DNA of 64,000 nt from an uncultured Candidatus Melainabacteria bacterium (GCA_934757245.1 CAKVLH010000004.1:1-64000); one strand, 5' to 3'. Counted from the stretch's first letter, positions 19,401-28,172 are shown. The notes: generated from the letters alone by a model not told the origin. Numbers and translations: made by a program.

Positions 19401-19758
19401 AATAGCGAATTCTTATGCAAAAATCGGTATTACTAAAAAAGCTGAAGTCATATTTAATGACGTACTCATACGCGCTACAGATTCAGCAATTTTTACGATT
19501 GCTTTAATTGCAAAATATTTTATTGCCAAACTTATGCTTACAAATTCAAGACAGGAAGAAGCTCTCCTTATAATTAACGACACGCTTGCGTTATTGCAAA
19601 AAAGCAATAACCAAGCAAAACTATTCTTTGTACTCTTCGAGAAACTGTTTGTAGACACAGTCCAAGAGTACGATATTACTTCTATTAATATCGATTCAGA
19701 AGTTCAAAAGCTTGCAATCGAAACTGCCGACGGCAAACTTTCAAGACTTGTGAATTAA
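16477..19758 (+). CDS. Zinc-ribbon / pseudo-cyclase / pseudo-AAA / TPR-like regulator
   Basis: A 1,093-residue protein. Residues 1-75 hold repeated CxxC knuckles (CPKC, CPYC, CPNC, CDKC, CSKC), a double zinc ribbon. Residues of about 85-270 resemble a class III nucleotide cyclase domain, but the metal-binding aspartates are not visible. From about 310 the layout matches the AAA_16-type ATPase that often follows such cyclases (HATCTEEMNYKPWGVFEQLF), yet the P-loop position reads AEKDLEVSTSE and the Walker B position VILIEGFEFMD, so both are degenerate. The second half is all helical, like TPR repeats. The likely role is a scaffold or sensor. It is divergent from the MotA/MotB-like pair and probably shares control with it. 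Confidence 0.7.
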   Translation: MECPKCHKTLEENTTVCPYCHKVLALECPNCHSLSDSPVCDKCGYTILTKCSKCGRKVSSAQEKCKCGFPVRTSIAYQECETDEFASIVIKFSALKNIRRVLGSQELFTKFYFRLRNLLVAQIKSVEGKIIIYNDTFVINLNKELSFPTSANKAIRLAIKLANAFADLNLKVIKELGTPLRLNLTIVKKTSEELLDETSLDNNVKLLNIKKDEAQYLKGMQIILDQYVWDSINNDYKTDSLYTVEKNGSTLMFYELLLPNYVLPPSGEVEETPIAKAPAEIKKQAEQETDDIYAFKVFDINAKCSFKKMPTNKLVLDDSKIISIRAEKDLEVSTSEIIDFYKNKGMQILHATCTEEMNYKPWGVFEQLFKDFYGLSLCKTLIPDDFDVKRFSAIKNLIFSKARKAATPEDARFAYMEDFGDFLASLKNTVILIEGFEFMDDTSIQTLDLYFDNFKKINVNFVFTTNSEVALHSKFKKLLRTADYTEFVLQKATIGELLGDIKEEASDFIQSFYFEKIKEQFSGSTLYFQNALKYLIEKNILINFENRLLIKSKNSIVLPNSLEALLKARLKGLSKNMDASMLLAYSVYLGARLDFKTLEKLGIKEIAKNVKTLEQMGFVHISNNVVYINNYNLLKPVLLSSLKKQVEEFLCKNILANLGKDLDDTLVLLIMGKLGFFKEEYLLLWRNSQLAMASGDYDAYLKNCLGFLSLIEHIENNISEEDIENNKKEVFQNILMSLYNYSPAKIYSIENVLLMDAIKENDNEKIVKLSNLMLQGALISSNYSEALPLLHNILSRMPNPTLIVEGAVNTRFLLLSLVNIEILFNIGDFAQCVEVAKDLLAVIKPEILEKIKPAGFSIKLFIEHLFETFRLVGFAKLFLMDDDLDEFLDAINTAFGEELPDKNAILAVRDYLNGKTFAVSDTENATPFAKVIYLILQEFSEHADDYKMFAQNIYQAKLLTSDIHQLQLELFCDLLIANSYAKIGITKKAEVIFNDVLIRATDSAIFTIALIAKYFIAKLMLTNSRQEEALLIINDTLALLQKSNNQAKLFFVLFEKLFVDTVQEYDITSINIDSEVQKLAIETADGKLSRLVN

Positions 19759-19841
19759 TGTTTCTTTTCGCAAATTGTTGGAATACCAATAAGTGCTAAG
19801 TAGAAAACACATCCGAATAAAACTAAATTTAAAATTTCCAT
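19755..19841 (-). CDS. 28-residue hydrophobic microprotein
   Basis: MEILNLVLFGCVFYLAL followed by IGIPTICEKKH, preceded by AGAAAGGAG eight bases before the ATG, one of the best ribosome binding sites in the window. One membrane helix (about residues 4-22), two cysteines and a short basic end. Its stop overlaps the stop of the opposite-strand 1,093-residue gene. It is not a shadow of another gene because most of it lies beyond that stop. The function is unknown. Confidence 0.55.
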   Translation of the reverse strand: MEILNLVLFGCVFYLALIGIPTICEKKH

Positions 19842-20037
19842 TGTAAAATCTCCTTTCTAAGAGCATGAGATTAAAAACCCTTTTAACCTATATTTTTCTA
19901 ATTCCACATTCTGAAATTTTAATAACAGATTTTCAGAAAACATTTACAAAACTTTACAATATTAACTTTTATTAAGATTTTTATAACAACTGAAATCACC
20001 CGCCTTTTATTTACTTTATATATATGAGGTATTTAAG

Positions 20038-21894
20038 ATGGCAATAGATGGAATTAAAACAAGTGAAATTTGTTCTAATCAATCAGTAGCTGGTACAACA
20101 AGCGCTGATGCTAAAAAGCCTGCTAACTCTATTATGGAAGTAGCTAACCAAGGCAATACCTCTGTTGATGAAAAGAAAAATACCTCAAAACTTGATGAAT
20201 TGTTAGAAAAAATGTGTGCAGAGTTTTCAAAATATGGATTAAAAGCTTCTGAAATCAAAAATAGCGGAATTTTATATCGCATTTCCGGCATGAATGAAAA
20301 ACAATTCGAAAATGCAGATGAAAGCAAGATTAAACAAGTTTTAGATTGCTTGAAAACTGCAATTAAAGATTCAATTGTTGACGGCAAAATTGATTTAGAA
20401 AAAGCCGGCAAACTTGGTAATAAGTATTACATAGCACTTAGCACAGGTTGGAGTTCTATTGAGAAATACAAAGAAAACCAATCTGGTGAAAGCCTATCTG
20501 CTCGTATGGAAAGATTCTTTGGCTTAGATAAAAAAGGTATTAAATTTGCAGAACTACCAGAAGCTAAAATCAAAGAATATTTGCAAAGATATTTCAATGA
20601 ATTCTTTGTAAAAAAATTAAAAGCAGCTAAAACTCCGCAAGCTAAAGAAAACATCCTAAGACAACAATTACAAGATTTTGGTAAATTATTAAACAATACT
20701 CCAGACAGCGAAAAAGCAGTATTTAAGCAAGCTATCACTTCACTTTTGGCTGACAATAGAATCAAAGGTTTAGATGCAACTTTAGCAAGTTTTGATACTC
20801 AAGCTGCTCGTACAGAATGGGCTAACAGCTGGAGCACGAAGGATTATGAAGAATTCGCAACAACACCGGACGTTGAAGGCAATGTTCCTGCTCAAAAAGA
20901 TGTTACAGCAGGAGTTGCAAAAATTAGTGCTCAAAAATCAGAAGATAATTTAACAGCAACTCACAAAGAATTAAATGATGAAGCAACAAAATTCTTTACC
21001 GAAAACAAAGAAGCTTTAGCAAAAATCGACGAAAAAATTGCTAAAGGCGAAGTATTAACAGAAGAAGAAAAAGCTTTAAAACTAAAAAGAGATAATTATT
21101 TTGTAGCAGTTTCCGCCGGTGAAATTTCAGGTACTGCAATTAATACAGTAATTAACGAAGAAGCTAAAAAAGCTATCTTGGATACAATGAACAAAGATGC
21201 CCATAAACTTCCAATCTATAGAGACGTAATAAAACAAGTTAACGAATTCGTTGAAGAACATCCGGAAGCTTTAACTATCCCTAAAGAAGAATTAGTTAAA
21301 TTATTAGACGAAGTTACAAACGGTAACTATTCTGCAATCGCTCAAAATCCTTCTGCTGAATTAAAAGCTCCAAGAGAAGAAAAAGCCGGTACTACAGAAA
21401 TTGTTAACACAAAATCAAAAGAAGAATTTGAAGCTGCTCAAGCAAGATTAGCTGCCAAAAGCAACGAAATTTATAACAATTCAATTGTTCAACAACCTCA
21501 ATTCACTGTTGAAACTACTCAACAAGCAAAAGAAAATGACAACGCTCGATTAACAGCTTCTGAAATTTATACATTAAAAAATCAAGCGTTGCAAAGTGCT
21601 GTAAACATTTCCGAATATTTAAAACAAACCGGTGAATCTAAATTCGGTTTTGCAACAGAAGCATTTAAAAAATTCGGAGAAATCGGAACAACTACTCAAA
21701 ATTGGGCTATGAACTATTTTTCAAATGCTTCTTCTTGCGTTCAGCAATTGTTCTTAGGTAAAATCGCAAATTCTTATACAGGAATGCTAGCTGCAGCAAA
21801 AGAAGTAGACATATCTAAATTCAATATTATTGGAATGGGTATTGTAACAGAAAAAGCTGTTGAAAAAGTGCAAGAACAAAGAGGTTTGGTATAA
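20038..21894 (+). CDS. Long helical hypothetical protein A
   Basis: A 618-residue, lysine/alanine/glutamate-rich, mostly helical protein with no signal peptide or clear membrane helix; GAGG precedes the ATG. I do not recognise it. A segment at about residues 355-415 (YFVAVSAGEISGTAIN ... YRDVIKQVNEFVEEHPE) resembles a segment of the neighbouring gene at 22127 (FFTASAKGIGQGALNN ... RDVVTKDVNESLAKKPE), so the two are distant paralogues. A lineage-specific structural or envelope-associated role is possible but unsupported. Confidence 0.75.
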   Translation: MAIDGIKTSEICSNQSVAGTTSADAKKPANSIMEVANQGNTSVDEKKNTSKLDELLEKMCAEFSKYGLKASEIKNSGILYRISGMNEKQFENADESKIKQVLDCLKTAIKDSIVDGKIDLEKAGKLGNKYYIALSTGWSSIEKYKENQSGESLSARMERFFGLDKKGIKFAELPEAKIKEYLQRYFNEFFVKKLKAAKTPQAKENILRQQLQDFGKLLNNTPDSEKAVFKQAITSLLADNRIKGLDATLASFDTQAARTEWANSWSTKDYEEFATTPDVEGNVPAQKDVTAGVAKISAQKSEDNLTATHKELNDEATKFFTENKEALAKIDEKIAKGEVLTEEEKALKLKRDNYFVAVSAGEISGTAINTVINEEAKKAILDTMNKDAHKLPIYRDVIKQVNEFVEEHPEALTIPKEELVKLLDEVTNGNYSAIAQNPSAELKAPREEKAGTTEIVNTKSKEEFEAAQARLAAKSNEIYNNSIVQQPQFTVETTQQAKENDNARLTASEIYTLKNQALQSAVNISEYLKQTGESKFGFATEAFKKFGEIGTTTQNWAMNYFSNASSCVQQLFLGKIANSYTGMLAAAKEVDISKFNIIGMGIVTEKAVEKVQEQRGLV

Positions 21895-22126
21895 ACAATA
21901 ACTTTGTTTTATTCCATTAACAATTTTTTTTATACACTCACTCAAGAGAACACTACTGTCCATGACAATTTTGGTGCAATAAAAATAGTTAATAAAAAGC
22001 TGGTGTTAAAAGAAATAAGCTTTACTACTAAACTAACAGTACAAAATGTAAATATCTCTTTACAAATCTTAATAGTATAGCAATTTTATATACAAAGAAT
22101 ACTTTATATATATATCGAGGATAGCT

Positions 22127-23935
22127 ATGAATATATTAAGTGGAATTGAAAATTTCATAAAAGATTCTTTAGGAGTTAATGGCACAAAAGAAGTTAAGTC
22201 ATCAACTCCTGTAAAAGCTGTCTCAAAACCTAATTCTGTTGTAGAAACAAAAAATACACAAAAAAATGAAGACTGTATAACGATTACAAATAAAGACGCA
22301 AAGAATGCACAAAAACAAACTCAACCACAAAGAACAGCCGGTCAAATAAGACAATCAATTGAAAACAAATGTCGCGCAAACAATCTTGATTTTGCAAGAT
22401 TAAAAAGAAGATTTGGACACATTGCAGAACATTTAAAAAAAAGATTTGAAGAATTGCCTGAGGAAAAACAAGTTAGAATTTTACTTGTAGTTGAACACGA
22501 AATCGATAGAATTATCGAATTACAGAAAAAACATGGTAAATCAGTTCAAACTGACAATACCGAAATTGTAATTGAATCTGCAAAAACAAAGGTTGAAGCA
22601 GAAGAAGCCGGTATCAATGAAAAACAATTAGAACTCAAAGCCGGTGATATTAATGAAGAATTAGGTAAAAACTTTAAAAATGCTGACGTAAAAGAACGTA
22701 GAAAACGTATGGATGAGTATGCAAAAGCGCAATACAAAGAATTTGAAGCAAATTTGCAAAAAGAAATCGCTAAAATTCCAGAAAAAGATAGAGCTGCATA
22801 CATTAAACAAAAACGCGAAGAATATCGCTTAACAATGAGAGCTCGTTTTAATGATATAGTTGCAACACAAGATTCTGAAACAGGGTTGAATGCTATTGCA
22901 ATGTTGCCGGCTGATGATATGACAGAAGGCTTGAGAATTGTTAAGAGAACAAGAGTTAATAAGGCTGAAAAAACAAGAATTTCTGATAAGGCTGATTGGG
23001 ATTTTACAGAAGGTCTTTTAAAAACACAATACAAACGTGGAGAAAAAGCTTCTACAAATACAATACAGGAATATACAGCAGAAGCAGTTGCTGACAAATC
23101 AACAACCGCTGTTCAACAATATCAAACTCGTTATATGGAAAGACGTCAAGCGTTTGAAAATGGTGAAAATGTTCCTGAATATTTAAATCAAGATTTCTTT
23201 ACAGCGTCAGCAAAAGGTATTGGTCAAGGTGCTTTGAACAACACAAATATGACAATGGATGAAAAAGCAGAATTTATTTCTCAATGGAAAGAGGATGCCC
23301 AAAAATTTGAAGATAGAGATGTTGTTACAAAAGATGTTAATGAAAGTTTAGCTAAAAAGCCTGAATACAAAGAATTGGCAGAAAAAGTCAGAGTGATTGA
23401 CGAAAAGAAAGCTGTTGAACAAGTTGCTCAAAAAAACACAGAAAAAGACACAATTAAAACAGAAACAACAACTGCCAATATTTCAGCACCAGAACATCAA
23501 ACAGTTACACAAGTGTCTCAAAAATCTGAACCACAAGTTATTAGACATCAAAACGATACAAACACTAAACCTGCAAAACAAGTAACATCAAATACTGTAA
23601 CGAATCCGCTTACACAAAACAACCAAGAAATTGCTAAAGATATTCAAGCTTTAGGCATTGACAATGCAATCAAAGAATATGGACATAAAGCCGTAATTTC
23701 TACAGTTTTGGATAATCAAAATTTAAAACACATGCGCCCTACATTAGCACCAATTATCAAGAACTACGATTTGCAATCATTAGAAAAATTGGTTTCTGAC
23801 TGTTCTACAAGTTCGTTCCTTTATATTTGCTCAATTGTAAATAAAGAATACGTTGCAGAACTTAGAGACGAAAGACAAGATTTATGCTATTCTGCTAGAA
23901 AGATAGTAGAAAATATGGAAAAACAAAATGCTTAA
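22127..23935 (+). CDS. Long helical hypothetical protein B
   Basis: A 602-residue, charged helical protein. It has a disordered N-terminal 80 residues, a long coiled region (about 95-250), the segment shared with the upstream neighbour (about 355-415), a disordered glutamine/threonine-rich linker (about 430-510) and a compact C-terminal domain with two cysteines. GAGG precedes the ATG. It overlaps the next gene by 8 bp. No known family is recognised. Confidence 0.75.
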   Translation: MNILSGIENFIKDSLGVNGTKEVKSSTPVKAVSKPNSVVETKNTQKNEDCITITNKDAKNAQKQTQPQRTAGQIRQSIENKCRANNLDFARLKRRFGHIAEHLKKRFEELPEEKQVRILLVVEHEIDRIIELQKKHGKSVQTDNTEIVIESAKTKVEAEEAGINEKQLELKAGDINEELGKNFKNADVKERRKRMDEYAKAQYKEFEANLQKEIAKIPEKDRAAYIKQKREEYRLTMRARFNDIVATQDSETGLNAIAMLPADDMTEGLRIVKRTRVNKAEKTRISDKADWDFTEGLLKTQYKRGEKASTNTIQEYTAEAVADKSTTAVQQYQTRYMERRQAFENGENVPEYLNQDFFTASAKGIGQGALNNTNMTMDEKAEFISQWKEDAQKFEDRDVVTKDVNESLAKKPEYKELAEKVRVIDEKKAVEQVAQKNTEKDTIKTETTTANISAPEHQTVTQVSQKSEPQVIRHQNDTNTKPAKQVTSNTVTNPLTQNNQEIAKDIQALGIDNAIKEYGHKAVISTVLDNQNLKHMRPTLAPIIKNYDLQSLEKLVSDCSTSSFLYICSIVNKEYVAELRDERQDLCYSARKIVENMEKQNA

Positions 23936-24617
23936 AAAAATAATATACGGAATTTTATCTATACAAGAAAAAATCTTGAAATATCAATTATCTAAGACAT
24001 TAGGTGTGAAAAATAAATCTAAACGAAAACGTCATTATTTGGCTGGTTGTACGCTTGATTTGAACGCTTTAGCTGATTGTGAAAAACAAAAACTTGAAGA
24101 AGAAATTGTTTTGCTTCTGAAAAAATATAATTATGAACCGCTAGAACTTTTAAAATACGTAGAGAAACAAGGTACAAAAGTCTTTTTTATAGATAAGGCT
24201 TCTAAATTACTTAATCCTATTGGTGAAAATGAAGGTTTTATTTATCCGGCAAAAGGTAGTTTAGCCATGTATCTTTCATTAGCAACAAGTAAAAAACCTG
24301 CTTTAAAAACAGATGAAATGTTTGTTTTATCAAAAGGCGAGATTAATAAGTATTATTTTATTTATCATTTCTACAATTGGTTTGCGTTCAAACACGGTAT
24401 TGCCGGCATGGATTCTGAGTCTCAAAAATTATTGAAGAAATATTTGTTTGAAAATAGTGATACGAAAGAATTACAATTAGCAGATATTTACAAGCTAAAA
24501 GATGCGATAAAACAGGATAAAGCATCAATTGAGTTCGTCGTGAAGCTTTGTCGCAACTATGACGGTGCTAAACAAGCCTTGGAGAAAATGAAAAACGACG
24601 GTAGCGCAAAGTTGTAA
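23928..24617 (+). CDS. Conserved-looking hypothetical protein
   Basis: A 229-residue soluble protein with a basic N-terminus (about residues 18-36, KNKSKRKRHY) and an alpha/beta middle containing GFIYPAKGSLAMYLSLA. It starts inside the end of the previous gene (8-bp overlap), so it is translationally coupled to it. It ends just before a bidirectional terminator. The family is not recognised. Confidence 0.7.
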   Translation: MLKKIIYGILSIQEKILKYQLSKTLGVKNKSKRKRHYLAGCTLDLNALADCEKQKLEEEIVLLLKKYNYEPLELLKYVEKQGTKVFFIDKASKLLNPIGENEGFIYPAKGSLAMYLSLATSKKPALKTDEMFVLSKGEINKYYFIYHFYNWFAFKHGIAGMDSESQKLLKKYLFENSDTKELQLADIYKLKDAIKQDKASIEFVVKLCRNYDGAKQALEKMKNDGSAKL

Positions 24618-24637
24618 AAGTTGAAAAATTTTATATT

Positions 24638-24668
24638 AAATAGGGTTCAATATAATTGAACCCTATTT
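24638..24668. terminator. Bidirectional terminator between convergent genes
   Basis: AAATAGGGTTCAAT pairs with ATTGAACCCTATTT around a very short loop. It lies between the stops of the convergent genes at 24617 and 24674, with A and T runs on both sides. Confidence 0.88.
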
Positions 24669-24673
24669 ATTAA

Positions 24674-26419
24674 TTATTTCAACGCTTCAACTGCTGTAAC
24701 GACAACTTCTGCAGCTTCTTCCGGTTTGACTTTAGAAATTTCTTCTGTTTCTCTTACTTTAAATTCTACAAGCCCTTCGCTAATAGTTTTACCAACTGTG
24801 ATTCTATAAGGGAAACCTATTAAATCTGCGTCTTTGAATTTAACCCCCGGACGTTCATCACGATCATCAATAACAGCTTCAACACCATGTTTTCTTAATG
24901 TTTCATATAAATCATTTGCAACTTTCATCTGAGTTTCATCTTTTGTGCTTACCGGAATAATCACTGCGTGGTATGGTGCAATTGCAAGAGGCCACTTGAT
25001 ACCGTGTTCATCATAGTGAGCTTCAACCGCAGCTGCTGCTGTTCTTGAAATACCAATACCATAACATCCCATAATAAAAGGTTTTGCTTTGCCGTCAGTA
25101 TCCAAATAAACTGCGTTCATTGGCTTAGAATACTTTGTACCCAATTGGAAAATATTACCAACTTCAATACCTCTTGTAACTTTTAGAGGTTTTCCACATT
25201 CAGGACAAAGTTCTCCGGCTTCAACTAAACGAATATCAGTAACGATTTCCGGTAATTCGATTTCTGAACCCCAATTTCCGCCTACCATGTGAGCATCTTT
25301 TTTGTTTACTCCGACAACAAAGTTTTTCAATTCTTTAACAGTTTCATCAGCTACGATTTGAACATCGTATTCGCCATATTTTTTTAAACCTTTTGGTCCG
25401 ATAAATCCACGTTCTGCATCAAAACCGTTTTCTGCCATCATTTCTTCAATTTCGCCTGCGGTTGCAATTCTAATATCCATACCGCCAACAGCGTTCATAA
25501 GTTTTGTTTCTTCAACTTGTTTATCACCTCTGATTAATGCTAAAACAGGCTTTTTATCAACAATATAAAGAAGTGATTTTACAATAATTATTGCAGGGAT
25601 TTTTAAGAAATCACACAATTCTTCAATTGAATGAGTATTTGGCGTATCAACAATTTCAGCTTTTTCAAATTTGCCAACAACTTCTGCCGGTTGTAATTTT
25701 GAAACAGCGTGATTTGAATTTGCTGAATAATCGCAATCATCACAATAGAATACGTCGTTTTCGCCTGCATCAGTGTCTGTAATTACCATAAATTCGTGGC
25801 TTACGCTTCCGCCTATTGCTCCGGAATCTGATTGAACCATTTTTGTATTAAGTCCGCAACGTTTGAAAATTCTTGTGTAAGCTTGCGCCATATTTTCATA
25901 CTCTTTTTCTAAGCCTTCTTGAGAAGTATCAAAGCTGTAAGCATCCTTCATAATGAATTCTCTACCTCTTAAAAGTCCGAAACGAGGACGAACTTCATCT
26001 CTGAATTTGGATTGAATTTGGTATAAGTTTACAGGCAATTGTTTGTAAGATTTGATACCTTCACGAGCAATTGAAGTTATGATTTCTTCGTGAGTTGGTC
26101 CAAGACACATTTCGCGGTTGTGTCTGTCTCTTAAACGCATAAGCTCTTTACCGTATGCATTCCATCTGCCTGATTCTTCCCAAAGTTCTTTAGGTTGAAC
26201 AAATGGCATAAGAAGTTCTTGAGCGCCTGCGTTATCCATTTCTTCTCTTACAATGTTTTCAATTTTCTTTAAAACTCTCCACATTAGTGGCAAATAGTTG
26301 TAAACACCGCTTGTTAATTTTCTTATATATCCTGCTCTTACAAGCATTTTATGTGATATTACTTCAGCATCAGAAGGAAATTCCCTCAAAGTCTGAACAA
26401 ATAATTTTGACATTTTCAT
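24674..26419 (-). CDS. proS: Prolyl-tRNA synthetase, bacterial type
   Basis: A 581-residue class II synthetase. The N-terminal catalytic core has KLTSGVYNYLPLMWRVL, LLMPFVQPKELWEESGRW (motif 1 region), SKFRDEVRPRFGLLRGREF (motif 2) and CYGIGISRTAAAAVE (motif 3). A YbaK-type editing domain lies at about residues 240-380, and the C-terminal anticodon-binding domain from about 470 contains IDDRDERPGVKFKDADLIG. Length fits the bacterial editing form. AAGGAG lies seven bases before the first ATG. It charges tRNA-Pro and is a single transcription unit. Confidence 0.97.
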   Translation of the reverse strand: MKMSKLFVQTLREFPSDAEVISHKMLVRAGYIRKLTSGVYNYLPLMWRVLKKIENIVREEMDNAGAQELLMPFVQPKELWEESGRWNAYGKELMRLRDRHNREMCLGPTHEEIITSIAREGIKSYKQLPVNLYQIQSKFRDEVRPRFGLLRGREFIMKDAYSFDTSQEGLEKEYENMAQAYTRIFKRCGLNTKMVQSDSGAIGGSVSHEFMVITDTDAGENDVFYCDDCDYSANSNHAVSKLQPAEVVGKFEKAEIVDTPNTHSIEELCDFLKIPAIIIVKSLLYIVDKKPVLALIRGDKQVEETKLMNAVGGMDIRIATAGEIEEMMAENGFDAERGFIGPKGLKKYGEYDVQIVADETVKELKNFVVGVNKKDAHMVGGNWGSEIELPEIVTDIRLVEAGELCPECGKPLKVTRGIEVGNIFQLGTKYSKPMNAVYLDTDGKAKPFIMGCYGIGISRTAAAAVEAHYDEHGIKWPLAIAPYHAVIIPVSTKDETQMKVANDLYETLRKHGVEAVIDDRDERPGVKFKDADLIGFPYRITVGKTISEGLVEFKVRETEEISKVKPEEAAEVVVTAVEALK

Positions 26420-26724
26420 AATACGTCTCCTTGCTAATTAAATCTTTATAAGCAAATTCTATCATAAACAATGAAAACATGGCGATATTATTAGTTGATA
26501 TTAATCATATTTTCCTCTCCTCGCCCCTCACTACTGTCAATAATAATTTTTATAAAAAATTCTAAAATAGAATAAAAAATAAAGTCTAAAACAATATAAA
26601 AATTTTGGAGTAGAATATTAAGGAATTGTAACAATTATAACTCTCTCCTTCGGAGAGATAGAATTTCTTAATGAAAGGGCGTAAAAATTTTTAATTGATT
26701 TAGTCCTTGAATTTAGAAATTCTT
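26420..26724. other. Upstream region of proS with a small hairpin
   Basis: No gene is seen. TCTCTCC-ttc-GGAGAGA at 26642-26658 forms a stem. The rest is AT-rich and includes a piece of CTCCTCGCCCC-type repeat. The proS promoter should lie at the left of this stretch, but no clear -35/-10 pair stands out. Confidence 0.35.
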
Positions 26725-27141
26725 GAGAGGGTGTTATTTACTTTTCGTAAAAATTTTAATTTACGAGTGATTGTTAATGTATTTATAATACCCTCTCCCT
26801 AGCCCTCTCCATAGGAGAGGGGATAATGTGAGATGCGTCAAGAGAGGGGATACGCTTATGACGTTCAAATAAACGAGTCTTGCGTCCCTCTCCTTCTTCA
26901 ATTTTACATGGAGAGGGTGCCGGAGGCGGGAGAGGGTGTTATTTGCTTTTCGTAAAAATTTTAATTTACGAGCGATTGTTAATATTTTTATAATACCCTC
27001 TCCCTAGCCCTCTCCATAGGAGAGGGGATAATGTGAGATGCGTCAAGAGAGGGAATACGCTTATGACATCCAAACTAGCAAGTCTCGCGCCCCTCTCCCT
27101 TTTTCAATTCTACATGGAGAGGGTGCCGGAGGCGGGAGAGG
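26725..27141. repeat. Two tandem 205-bp repeat units
   Basis: Unit 1 starts at 26725, unit 2 at 26930, and a partial third at 27136, each beginning GAGAGGGTGTT. Both units contain TTTTCGTAAAAATTTTAATT, then CCCTCTCCCTAGCCCTCTCC, a GGAGAGGGG hairpin partner, AATGTGAGATGCGTCAAGAG and GAGGGTGCCGGAGGCGGGAG. Differences are few. They look like composite palindromic elements duplicated in tandem. No reading frame runs through them. Confidence 0.85.
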
Positions 27142-27186
27142 GTGTTGGGGCGACGAAGCAATCATTTGACGCTTAAAAAAATAATC

Positions 27187-27909
27187 TTATCTCAATCTTA
27201 AAAAGGCTTCTACTTTAGCTCGAATTGAATTTGAAGCATAATCATCTATATCAATATAAAGTCCGTTATATTTGTCGGCTAAATATTTTGCAAGCTGTGA
27301 TTTTGCACAGAAAGCCTGCGCATAAAATACAGTCGGCACATTTTCTTCAACAAACATTTCTAAATCCAAATCTGCCGGAGTTCCTGCCTCTACGCATCGA
27401 GTCCAGCCATAAACATGAGTTGTATTCGGAAATAATTTTAGAATTTCTAAATCGTTAGGCGGAACTCCCCAAAAACCGAATTCTGCCGGAATTTGGATTA
27501 AATCACCATGATTTTGAGGAGTAATTATATCGCCCGTTATCATCGTTATTTTGTCATATAAAGGTAAATTACTTGTACTGATTTTTAATTCTCGTTTTGG
27601 CTCAAGTTTTTCAAAAATTGTTTGTATAACATTAAATCCCATATCTGCAAGAATTTTTGATGCAAACCAGCCACTATCACATTTATCTTTGCCGATTGGT
27701 GCAATAATTAAATCCGGTTTTAAATACATAGTATTGTCAATTATGTTTCTAATAATTTTACAATATGATTCCGGTAAAATATTTGTTTTAGGATAGTTAA
27801 AATCAATATCCAAATCAATCCATTCTGCGTCAGGATAATCTGATTTGACTTTTTTTAATATATCAGGGGCAGGATAACCCCAAAAACCGATTTTTGCAAC
27901 ATTGTTCAT
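27187..27909 (-). CDS. Hypothetical protein with an internal duplication
   Basis: A 240-residue soluble alpha/beta protein. It contains two similar halves: IGFWGYPAPDILKKV near the start and FGFWGVPPNDLEILKLFP near residue 144, each followed by a strand ending in Trp or Tyr. APIGKDKCDSGWFASKILAD in the first half recalls a nucleotide-binding loop but is not a known motif. It is a single gene with repeats upstream of its stop. I cannot name its family. Confidence 0.7.
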   Translation of the reverse strand: MNNVAKIGFWGYPAPDILKKVKSDYPDAEWIDLDIDFNYPKTNILPESYCKIIRNIIDNTMYLKPDLIIAPIGKDKCDSGWFASKILADMGFNVIQTIFEKLEPKRELKISTSNLPLYDKITMITGDIITPQNHGDLIQIPAEFGFWGVPPNDLEILKLFPNTTHVYGWTRCVEAGTPADLDLEMFVEENVPTVFYAQAFCAKSQLAKYLADKYNGLYIDIDDYASNSIRAKVEAFLRLR

Positions 27910-28172
27910 AAATCAATCATACAATAATATTTGTAAAATACAAAGTCAGAAGTTTATTTAAAAAGCTGAAACTTTCGCGCAAATAGAGTTCATAACAATT
28001 TGACATTAGAATTTACGATATCCGTCATTCTGAGTTTCAATTTTTATAAAACATAAATAATACATTTGGTTGATGTTTTTTAATTTTAAATAAAGTTTTG
28101 AAAAAATATGTCGATAAAATAATTGACAACTGAAAATAAATCATTAAACACCATATAGAAAGGTGAAACAAT

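Noticed and set aside
14842..19758. A complete Zorya system
   Set aside because: No ZorC, ZorD or ZorE-like gene is visible, the ZorA-like tail is short, and the neighbour is a different protein.
26725..27141. A CRISPR array or insertion sequence
   Set aside because: There are only two long units with no spacer variation, and no transposase frame.
27910..28172. A promoter for the NPF gene
   Set aside because: TTGACA at 28123 is clear, but no -10 lies at the right distance, so no promoter is annotated.
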